NCBI GenBank assembly: GCA_910577335.1
Contig: CAJTMJ010000002.1
Coordinates: forward strand, 62,001 to 126,000
Source: an uncultured Duncaniella sp.
GTDB taxonomy: Bacteria; Bacteroidota; Bacteroidia; Bacteroidales; Muribaculaceae
Direction: 5' to 3'
DNA length: 64,000 nt
The stretch's first letter is position 1; every line of letters begins with the position of its first letter. Positions 8,911-18,400 of this stretch are shown here, one piece after another. The translations under genes were made by a program, and so were the position numbers. The notes under the pieces are model-generated. The model saw only the letters and a program-made list of their open reading frames with translations. It was not told the DNA's origin and made no database searches.

Positions 8911-10581
8911 ATGTTGAATCTTAATTATAACAGACGTGCCACTTGGTGTGTCAATGTCGGCGGTGTGTCTATAGGCGGGGAAAATCCTATCGTCATACAG
9001 TCTATGACTTCGACAAGTACAATGGATACCGACGGCTCGGTTGCACAAATCAAACGTATAGTTGATGCCGGAGGTGACATAGTGCGTCTTACCGCACAAG
9101 GGGTGCGCGAGGCTGAAAATCTTGAAAATATATCGGCAAAGCTGCGTGCGCACGGAGTGAATGTGCCACTCGTGGCAGATATTCATTTCAACCCTAATGC
9201 AGCGTTTGCGGCAGCATCACGTGTCGAAAAGGTGCGTATCAATCCCGGTAATTTTGTTGACCCCGGACGTGTGTTCAAGAAGATAGAATTTACCGATGAA
9301 GAATATTCGATTGAAATTCAAAAAATCGAAGATTCTTTAGTGCCTCTCATAGATTTGTGCAAGAAAAACGGCACAGCATTACGAATAGGTGTCAACCATG
9401 GCTCGTTATCTGATCGTATCATGAGCCGCTATGGTGATACTCCTGCAGGAATGGTGGAAAGTGCCATGGAATTTTTGAGAGTATGCATCAAACATTATTT
9501 TAAAGAGGTAGTGATTTCCATCAAAGCGTCCAATGTCACTGTCATGGTTGAGACTGTGCGCAGATTGGTGAAAGCGATGGACGCAGAGGATATGCACTTC
9601 CCGTTGCATTTGGGTGTGACTGAAGCCGGCGACGGTGAGGATGGCAGAATTAAATCGGCTGTTGGAATCGGCAGCCTTTTAGCGGATGGGATAGGTGATA
9701 CCATAAGGGTATCTTTGAGTGAAGAACCTGAATGTGAGATCCCGGTAGCCCAAGCTATCGTGCGACAAATATCTGACATGGCAGCTGATGCTCTCAATCC
9801 GTCGTTGGAAAATGTACAGCTCCCCGACGGCTACGATTCTCTTGCTCCCGCTATGAGAGTAAGCGCTTGGTCTGACAAGTTGCCACAGGTGGTCGGACTC
9901 GATATTGATGAGTCAGCGCTTAAGGATGCATTATTTATTGAAGCAGAAGATGCGTTGACTGATGATATTGTATCTGAGCTACGCAACGACCCGATGCGTC
10001 CGATTGTGCTTTCATCCAGATCCAAAAATGTCATTGGTAATATGAAAAATTTCATGTTCCAACTGATGAGAAATGGGTTGAAGAATCCGGTGATTATACA
10101 CAGAAACTTCGGCGCAGCATCTCAGGAGGATGTTGTATTAAGAGCTTCAATCGAAATAGGTGCTTTATTGCTCGCCGGTTTTAAAGACGGAATATGGTTG
10201 CAATCATCCGTGTTATCGCAGGAGCAGCTTAACGCATTGGCTTTGAATATTCTGCAGGCAGCCCGATTAAGGATGTCGAAAACAGAATACATATCATGTC
10301 CCGGATGTGGCAGAACTCTCTATGACCTCCAATCAACGCTTAAAAAGATTAAGGCTGCGACTTCTCATCTGAAAGGTCTAAAGATAGGTGTCATGGGGTG
10401 TATTGTCAACGGTCCCGGTGAAATGGCTGATGCCGATTATGGATATGTAGGAGCCGGAGTTGGACGTATCAGTCTATATAAGGGAAAGGAATGTATTGAA
10501 AAAAACATACCTGCAGAGGATGCTATTTCACACCTGACTGATCTTATAAAGGCGAACGGAGATTGGACTGACCCGGAGTGA
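8911..10581 (+). CDS. ispG: 4-hydroxy-3-methylbut-2-en-1-yl diphosphate synthase (long form)
   Basis: A 556-residue IspG, much longer than the roughly 370-residue E. coli enzyme because an extra domain is inserted between the TIM barrel and the [4Fe-4S] domain, as usual in Bacteroidetes, Chlamydia and plants. It converts MEcPP to HMBPP in the MEP isoprenoid pathway. The N-terminal IQSMTSTSTMDT segment, the VADIHFNP strand and C-terminal cluster ligands in CPGCGRTLYD and GVMGCIVNGPGEM are clear. The ATG at 8911 is preferred over an in-frame TTG at 8908. Its stop overlaps the open ribD frame. Confidence 0.96.
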   Translation: MLNLNYNRRATWCVNVGGVSIGGENPIVIQSMTSTSTMDTDGSVAQIKRIVDAGGDIVRLTAQGVREAENLENISAKLRAHGVNVPLVADIHFNPNAAFAAASRVEKVRINPGNFVDPGRVFKKIEFTDEEYSIEIQKIEDSLVPLIDLCKKNGTALRIGVNHGSLSDRIMSRYGDTPAGMVESAMEFLRVCIKHYFKEVVISIKASNVTVMVETVRRLVKAMDAEDMHFPLHLGVTEAGDGEDGRIKSAVGIGSLLADGIGDTIRVSLSEEPECEIPVAQAIVRQISDMAADALNPSLENVQLPDGYDSLAPAMRVSAWSDKLPQVVGLDIDESALKDALFIEAEDALTDDIVSELRNDPMRPIVLSSRSKNVIGNMKNFMFQLMRNGLKNPVIIHRNFGAASQEDVVLRASIEIGALLLAGFKDGIWLQSSVLSQEQLNALALNILQAARLRMSKTEYISCPGCGRTLYDLQSTLKKIKAATSHLKGLKIGVMGCIVNGPGEMADADYGYVGAGVGRISLYKGKECIEKNIPAEDAISHLTDLIKANGDWTDPE

Positions 10582-10586
10582 AATTA

Positions 10587-11561
10587 ATGATGGAGATTGC
10601 AGATAAATATATGCGTCGAGCCTTGCAGTTGGCTCGTAACGGAGAATTGGACGCATCACCTAATCCCATGGTCGGAGCCGTGATAGTTAATTCATCCGGA
10701 CAGATAATAGGTGAGGGGTGGCACCGTCGTTGTGGCGAAGGTCATGCTGAAGTAAATGCCATAGCGTCAGTAAAAGATAAATCATCTCTTACTGATGCCA
10801 CAATGTATGTGACTTTGGAACCATGCTCCCATTATGGCAAGACACCTCCATGCGCAGAGCTTATCGTAAAAACGGGTATTTCCCGAGTTGTGATAGGCAC
10901 TCTTGACCCATTCGAAAAAGTCTCGGGCAGAGGAGTCAGGCGATTACGTGAAGCCGGGGTTGAAGTAGTGACCGGAGTACTTGAAAAAGAGTGTCGGGAA
11001 TTAAATCATAAGTTTATCACTGCACATACCTTACACCGCCCTTATATAACGTTGAAATGGGCGCAGAGTGCTAACGGATATATCGATGGAAAGATCTCTA
11101 CCAAAATAACATCTGCATTAGTCCACAAACTCCGAGCTTTAAATGACGGTATCCTTGTAGGAAGTGGCACTGTCCTTGCAGATAATCCGTCATTGGATAC
11201 CAGAAATTTTGCGGGGAAATCACCTGTTAAGATTGTACTTGACAGAAGACATCGAGTCAGCAGTGATATGAAGTGCCGTAAGGATGATGGCGCAAGGTTT
11301 ATTTTACTTGACAACTATCGTTCACTTGAAGGAGCAATGAGTCAGCTCTATGAAAAAGGGATCACTTCGGTTCTCGTAGAAGGTGGCGCTCAAGTGCTCC
11401 AATCATTCATTAATGATTGCCTTTGGGATGAGGTAAGAGTTGAAATCGGAGCCAAAGCAATCGACGGAAAAGTGAGCGCTCCGAACTTAGTAGGTAGGCT
11501 TAACGTTTCTGATAGTATAATAGTTGATGGTAACCGTATAATAACAATTAAAAAATCATGA
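10587..11561 (+). CDS. ribD: Bifunctional riboflavin biosynthesis deaminase/reductase
   Basis: About 324 residues. The N-terminal deaminase domain (1-145) has the zinc site HAEVNAI plus EPCSHYGKTPPC; the C-terminal reductase domain (about 150-320) has the TLKWAQSANGYID and VEGGAQVLQSF motifs that bind NADPH and substrate. It performs steps two and three of riboflavin synthesis. The frame is open from a GTG at 10578 overlapping the ispG stop, but the ATGATG at 10587/10590 is the better start. No FMN riboswitch precedes it, and there is no room for one. Confidence 0.93.
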   Translation: MMEIADKYMRRALQLARNGELDASPNPMVGAVIVNSSGQIIGEGWHRRCGEGHAEVNAIASVKDKSSLTDATMYVTLEPCSHYGKTPPCAELIVKTGISRVVIGTLDPFEKVSGRGVRRLREAGVEVVTGVLEKECRELNHKFITAHTLHRPYITLKWAQSANGYIDGKISTKITSALVHKLRALNDGILVGSGTVLADNPSLDTRNFAGKSPVKIVLDRRHRVSSDMKCRKDDGARFILLDNYRSLEGAMSQLYEKGITSVLVEGGAQVLQSFINDCLWDEVRVEIGAKAIDGKVSAPNLVGRLNVSDSIIVDGNRIITIKKS

Positions 11562-12121
11562 AAATAATAAATGCTCGTAAAGAGGACGCATCGTTGATTG
11601 CCCGGTCTGTAATGGCAGGTGTAGGTGCGGAAATATGCAATGATTTAGCCGGAGCTAACCATACCTTAGATGATGTTGAGCGGCTTTTCACCGAACTTGC
11701 TGAAAGGGAAGACAGCCAGTACAGTTATTTAAACACATTGGTAGCTGTTAATGACGAAGGTAAAGCGGTCGGAGCTTGTATATGTTACGACGGGGCAAAG
11801 CTTCATGAACTCCGAAAGCCTTTTTTTGAAGCGGTGATGCGTATCCTTGATAAAGATATGACTGACGTACAGGATGAGACCGATCCTTTAGAAGTATATT
11901 TAGACACTCTTGCAGTATTGCCCGAATATCGTAAGCAAGGTATAGCTTCAGCTCTGTTGAAAGCTTCAATCGAAAAAGCTCGAAAGATTGGCAAGCCGGC
12001 AGGTCTGTTGGTTGAAAAAGAAAACCACAACGCACGACGTCTATATGAAAGTTTAGGCTTCAAAAAAGTTGGAGAGCGTCCGTTTGCCTACGTTATGATG
12101 GATCATTTGCGATGTGATTAA
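11558..12121 (+). CDS. GNAT-family N-acetyltransferase
   Basis: A 187-residue acyl-CoA-dependent acetyltransferase. Motif A, with LAVLPEYRKQGIASALL (about residues 127-143), is the acetyl-CoA pyrophosphate loop, and NARRLYESLGFKKVGERP (about 157-174) is the usual C-terminal GNAT signature. It starts within the ribD stop (ATGA), so it is translationally coupled to ribD. The acetylated substrate is unknown; co-expression with riboflavin synthesis need not imply a shared pathway. Confidence 0.85.
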   Translation: MKIINARKEDASLIARSVMAGVGAEICNDLAGANHTLDDVERLFTELAEREDSQYSYLNTLVAVNDEGKAVGACICYDGAKLHELRKPFFEAVMRILDKDMTDVQDETDPLEVYLDTLAVLPEYRKQGIASALLKASIEKARKIGKPAGLLVEKENHNARRLYESLGFKKVGERPFAYVMMDHLRCD

Positions 12122-12192
12122 TTTTAAACGATTGATTATCCTCTTGTTAGAGGCAATAGGTTTTAAAATATTCATAAAAATCGCTAAAGATG

Positions 12193-12223
12193 TTGGATAT
12201 TATCCAAAAACTTACTAACTTTG
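12193..12223 (+). promoter_or_regulatory. Probable promoter of tRNA-Gln
   Basis: TAACTTTG at 12216-12223 matches TAnnTTTG, with TTGG (one mismatch to TTTG) 19 bases upstream at 12193-12196. The tRNA begins about 80 bases beyond the expected start site, leaving a 5' leader in which I see no gene. Confidence 0.55.
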
Positions 12224-12310
12224 CATCGCTTTAGACAAAAAAGGTTATGGATTTTATAATAATCTTACCAATGGATTAGAGACATAGCTTTAAAGTTTGG
12301 GCAAAAGGAT

Positions 12311-12381
12311 TGTCTTATGGTGTAATGGTAGCACTGCAGTTTTTGGTTCTGCCTGTCTAGGTTCGAATCCTGGTAAGACAA
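12311..12381 (+). tRNA. tRNA-Gln (anticodon TTG)
   Basis: The cloverleaf can be drawn by hand: acceptor TGTCTTA/TAAGACA (7 pairs), D arm with AATGGTA loop, anticodon loop TTTTGGT giving anticodon TTG, and T arm CTAGG-TTCGAAT-CCTGG. The anticodon stem GCAGT/TCTGC closes with a T-T mismatch next to the loop. CCA is not encoded, so it must be added by tRNA nucleotidyltransferase. Confidence 0.93.
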
Positions 12382-12389
12382 CATAATTC

Positions 12390-12421
12390 AAGGAGTTAAG
12401 CAATCAACAGCTTAACTCCTT
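12390..12421. terminator. Bidirectional terminator between tRNA-Gln and sprA
   Basis: A perfect 12-bp inverted repeat (AAGGAGTTAAGC, 8-base loop, GCTTAACTCCTT). It lies just after the tRNA on the plus strand and just past the sprA stop on the minus strand, so it can serve both. Confidence 0.8.
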
Positions 12422-12442
12422 GCTTATTTTGTATCAGTTGGG

Positions 12443-15400
12443 CTACCGTGAGAGTGACAGGTTGACGTTGAATCCAAAGGATGTATCGGTTGTCGGATAG
12501 GAAGTTGATGATACGATAGGTGTGGTTATCTGGTGATCGAAATAGGCACCTAACGTCAAGCGCCGAGACATGATATAGGATGCGGAAAGATTAAATGAGA
12601 GATTACGCATTCCGGATGTAGCTTGTGTATATGCGGTCTCTATGCGTCTTATCAATGCTTGCGTCTCTCCAAATGAAAACTCTCCGTTGACTGTAAGGTC
12701 GTTTGAAATCCCCACACCTGTTCCTTTCATTTTCAATACGGTATTAAACCCGACTATCTTGTAGCCTAATCCGAATGTTAATGCCCGTTGATTTGCCTCT
12801 ACCACTTGTCCTGCGGAAGTGTTTAGTGTGAGGGTGCGGGCATCACGATATTCTGCCGATAGTGTCATATCGTTTTGCAACGTAACCGAAGCACCGAGCA
12901 AGGGTGCGAACTTTTCCGTAATTGCGACAGATGATATATTATATTGCGATGACGGTATGGGGTTGCCTGTAAGCTCATCCATTATGAATCCCGCACCACC
13001 TCCATCTGCACTCATCCAGTTAAGGAATGACGAGTAAGAACCCACAGAATAAGTACATTGATAGGCGTGACTTAAAGTAAAACTTTTAAAGATTTTCTTT
13101 AAGTTTCCAAGCGAAATCAGCCCATCGTAAGTTATGCGCCAATTAGGGAGAGCTTGGGCGAAAGACGGGAATGGGGACAAATATTGCTTATTGGGATTAC
13201 CGCCTGAGTATGCGGCAATAAATGCAGGGATCAGCACATCGGAACTTGTCCGGCTCACCGTGCCGACTTCCGGATTATACGGATGACCGGCATTGATATT
13301 ACCATCCATAAATCCCCCCATCGGATAATTAAGTGCTTCATATTGTCTCTGAATACGATTGGCAATAACAGGAATATATTCGAGGAATTTATCGAAGGTC
13401 TCAGATTTATAACCATTTCCCGCAGAAAAATGCTTTAATGCAGTCTTTAATGCCACATGTGTCTTTGTATACGAACCGGCTAAAGATGTCGGCATATTAT
13501 CATACATGAATTGCACAGATTGAGTCCTGTTATCAGTACGATTGGTCGTCAGAAGTATTTTCAGACCCTTGATAGGCTCAAGCGTAAGTTCAATATTAAG
13601 TTCCTTGGTGTGAGCAAATATCGCCGGTGAGGTCTGACCGTCATCAGTGATGAGCCATCCACGGTCTAATGCTTTGTCGATATAGCCTTCATCTGTGAAA
13701 CCGAATGCAAAGTCAAGTCCTGGGGACATCGGTCCATAGCTACGCGATTGTCCGAATATATTTCCGATTTCAGGTTGGAAAAGTGGTAATGACAGCGACT
13801 TGGTGCTTCTGAAGCGTAGAGCGGCACTTCTCGGAGAAATAAGCAGACGTGTGGCATGTTCGGCTATATTGCGCCATAAGGATTTATCCTCTCTGATAAT
13901 TTCTGAAATAGTGAATTTTAGATTTTTATCACCTTTGGTGAGAATTTCTACCGTATTTGCGTCAATCACTTTATGGTTGACCCGATACGGTTTTCCGTCA
14001 GAAGTTGAAGCACTGACACGCACACGTATACTTCTTAAATTATGACGTATTATTAATGACGTATCCGGATTTAACGCAAATGAACGTTCATAGCGTTTAG
14101 GCTTGCGAGGGGTAGTAAATGCCCTTCTATTATGGAATCGTTGATTTACATCCTTAGTGAATCGCCACTTATTATACAATGTTTCAAAGTTGATTCTGCC
14201 GTCAACGTTCCATGCAGCCTGATTAGCTATAGAATTACCCATAGATACGCCATCAACCTCGGCTCCACGATCCCAGCGGTAGGTTGCGTTGTATGATGCA
14301 TTTCCTGAAAGCCAGTCTAAAACAGGAATTTTGCCAAACGGAGCACGATATGACATTATGAGTGTCTGATTATAGCTCCAAGGTGTACCAAGGTGCAATA
14401 TGCTTTGCATCACAGTATCTTTCCAGTCCTTATATCTTTCCGGGAATAATTTTTTATTCACCGCTCCCATTGTTTCTTCAATGCGAGCGGATGTATTGCT
14501 GTTAAAGTTCACCGATAAGGACTTTGTGAGATTCCAGTTCAAAGAGAACTGACGATCCCATATAAAATTCTTACTTACCGAAACCGGGAGTTGGAAATCG
14601 ATATCCGTTTCTGATCTTGCCTGCATCTCATAATAATAGCGGGATATAGTGGTAAGGAATGAAATATTAGCAGGCAGATAATTAAATTCCCAATCCTTTA
14701 TAAAACGCAAGTGTTTGGATTTACTTTTTATAAAACTGAACGGGCGCACACCTTTTACGTATGGAGTGTATGAGTATTGCAACGACCCTCGATAATCATT
14801 TGCATATTCATATTCAGTAGTCGGATCATTCTTTGACTGCTTGTTAAAAGAAAAATTAAACGTGAAATTAGCCGGATCCCAAGGCATCGGATTCTTTGAC
14901 TTGACATCGAATTTTAAGCCTGAGATAGCGAAACTTTTTATGGTGGAGCGTTCCACGGCATAATTCATAATCGAATCTCTCTGTGACTTTGTGGAACATG
15001 CGTCAAGGGCATCGTCAAGTTTCACATCCTGATCCAACGGATTATACTTAGGCGTTGTAGTCTCTTTAGACACTGAATAATATATAGGCGCTCTTAATTT
15101 GGCTTTTTCAGGGAAAAATCGTCCGGCGTCAACCTGCATGGCAAAGTTATATTGCTTATAGTCGTCCATACGCCGAGCATTTAATGCCTGATCAACCGCA
15201 CCGAAACCGGCAGTTTCAACATGTCCTCCGAGATTAAGAGTGGCGACATCTGAAATTCCGAGATTGACGTTACCTTTTGCCGCCCATCCGCCTTCGCTGT
15301 TGAAATCCGTAACCTTTAATTCGTTAATCCACACAGTGCCGTCTTTAGTACGACTACTGTTATTCCTGACACCGATAAATAGCACCCGGATGTCGCTCAG

Positions 15401-18400
15401 AGATGGATTACCCATAACAGACATACGATTCCGTTCATTATCGGGATCTCTGGAACTAAAAAGTGTGGCAAAACCTACTCCCGGCTGCTGTTCGTTCTTG
15501 GCACGATTACGCTCTTGTTTCAATTTCACCAATGACTGTAAGTCAAAGTCCATTCGGTTATTCTTGCACCAGACCTTGTAACGGTCACTGTTGCTATCGG
15601 AATATGTACCTTCGGGAGTAAGTTCCAACGGTATTTCATACTCGTAATAGTTATTCCTGACATCGCTTCCCATGCGCACAAACAAGGCTAATTCGCCGGA
15701 TTTAAGATCCGTTAAATCATCAATCAGTTTCTCCGCATGTATCCACATTTGAAGCCGCTTATAGTTGCGCAGATCTAACAATGTATTACGATAAATACCT
15801 CTTGCATCACCGGCTGAAAGATCGGTCACCTTAAGCGACAAAGATTGCTCGTTCAACTGTACTATCTGGCTTTGTCCCGGATCAGTGATTTGACTTACGC
15901 CGGGAGGGAGGACATAGTTCACAGGTTCACGCTCAGAGTTTTCCTCAATATTAACCACCGACACATCCAAATTACCTTCAGCCGGAGTGTCACCACGTGT
16001 GTTAAGATTGAAATCGTAGGGACGCCACTCACCCCTTACCAGTTCAAAAGTGGCGAACCTAAGATGAGTGACAGCTTTAAATCCGGTCATAAACATACGT
16101 GCGAAACGGATAGTAGAGAAGTCTTTGATATTTCCGACCACTTTTTGGTAATCTGACAAAGGAATTTTGAATTGATACCATACGACTTCCTGAGTAGTGC
16201 CGTCGGTGTTAGGCACTATTGAGACCTGTTTGTCTGTTATATAATTTTTCCCCACTTCCAAATCTTTAGGACGTATAGAAATTTTATATTGGAAATATCT
16301 CTCATATTCATTCAGAGTATTGTCCTGATTGATATCTTCAACATCAGGCAACGAACGTGATGATTGATACAGAGGTTCGGGGGCATCCTCAGGAGATAGT
16401 GAGTTACCTTCCACCCCGTTGTATCTTTTATAACGTTCGATTATACCAAGCCGTTGTTCGTCATAGTCATAGCCACGGAAAAAATGATAGTTGTCGCCGG
16501 CAGGGTCATTAAATGGAGAAAACGGGTCGTTATCCATCCGCTCTATGGCATCCAGACTCAGTTTTTGCCGTAGTTTTGACAAATAATCGGAATATGAGCT
16601 AAACCCAAATTCATCTTTGTTTATAAGTCCATCCAAACCCACATCTTGAATGTTTCGGGCTGAATTGTTATTGTCAAAAGCATACGTTAGCGAATTTTGA
16701 GACGAAGCACGTCCCCAAACAGTAGACTGCATATACTGGTCATTCCCATCGACTGGCACTCCGTTCTCATAACTCTTTAATCCATCTTTGAGAATATCCT
16801 CAGAAATCTCACCAAAATTTAAATACAAGTCACCACCTGACAAATTATCGTTGTCAGGATCAAGGAACGGAGACAATAGCCAAAATTGAACATATTCAAT
16901 GTTTGAAGCTTCAAAATTGGCATTCTCCATCTTTCGCATTATACCTCCCCAACGCTTTTGAGGATTAAGCAGATTCCCTTGATCGTCAATATCTGTGGCA
17001 TCAAGATTATATGGACCTCTTTCTGTAGGGTAAAATGAAAGGTTTAAGGTCTGAATTGTGTTTGATTCACCGTATGTAAGTTGTCGCCCGGGGAAAATCT
17101 CACGAGTGGTAATCTCCCTGACATACGGATTATTAAGCATTTTGGTGTCACTTCTGATATATCCCGGGCATAAGGATGAATTACGCATGGTAAACATCCT
17201 GTCGATAAAATACCAATTCAATAACGCACGATTTTTGCCATAATCCACATTATTCGACAAGGCAGCCTCCGGAAATAATGCTGAGGAAGATGGGTCGTAC
17301 GGAGTCGATGCCAAAAACCATGAATAGGGGGATCGGAGGTCTATGCCAATCTGTGAGGATTCAAAATCATCAATATACGACGATCCTTTATTGCTTCCTG
17401 ATTTCTGCTTATGAGGGATAAGATGTGCAAATTCAGCCTGAACGCTTAACGTTGACGGTTGATCGGCATTGACGGTAGGGATTTTGTTTAGAAGATCAGT
17501 AAGCCACATAAAATTAGTGTTGTACTGCATGTTCAGACCCCATATAGTATTGTTTACAACTTCATCACCTATATTTACTTTTTCAGTGAGAGCCTTTTCT
17601 GAAAAATGCATGATGGTGGCACCGATATTAAAATCCCGGTTAGACCGATAATTCAAGTCAAGCCCAAGCAAAGTCTTACGTTGTGTGGAAAACAAGGACT
17701 GATTTTCAAGTGTGACATTCACACTCTGTCCCGAGTCGATGATACTTTGGTTGGTTATGGTGACAATACCCATAGCATAATCCACCGTATAGTCACTGTT
17801 TTCAGTCAGAGTTACTCCACCGGCGGTGACTATCACCGAACCACGAGGGACATTCATGGCATTAAGACGTATCTGAGATCCAGCCGATGCCTGATAATGC
17901 CCTGTGAGAATGAATTTATTCTTATCGGCAAACTGTCTTGCCACAATGAGAGTGGAGTCATAAAGCTCTTGATATACGTATTTGTCGGCTATGACAGGGT
18001 TATTGATCTTAGCTGCAAGATGTGAGCCGAATGGTTCTACCACAGGGAATATTATCTTGCCTTGCGATGGTAATATGGTATATCCGTCAATAAAGTCAAA
18101 GAACCCGTCAGGATTTGAAGCCTGATTAGAGTCCAAGCGGTCAAGATTCATCACCTGAAGCAGGGGTGTGTTTGCCAATGATGGAATCGGGAGATAGTTT
18201 ATCTCAGTTCCGGTAGTGTCACTGAGATATTTTATGTTAAGCTTGAAATTAGATGACTGAACCTGATATGCCCCCAATGAGTAGACATTTTTCATCATCA
18301 AATTCCATAAGGGGAGTCTTGGGTCAATGTTAGTCGATTTAAGCATTTTCAGATATAGCGAATTTTCAGTAGTGGCGATGTCACTTGAAAATTCACCGAC

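Noticed and set aside
10582..10600. Possible FMN riboswitch before ribD
   Set aside because: ribD overlaps the end of ispG; there is no leader in which a riboswitch could lie.
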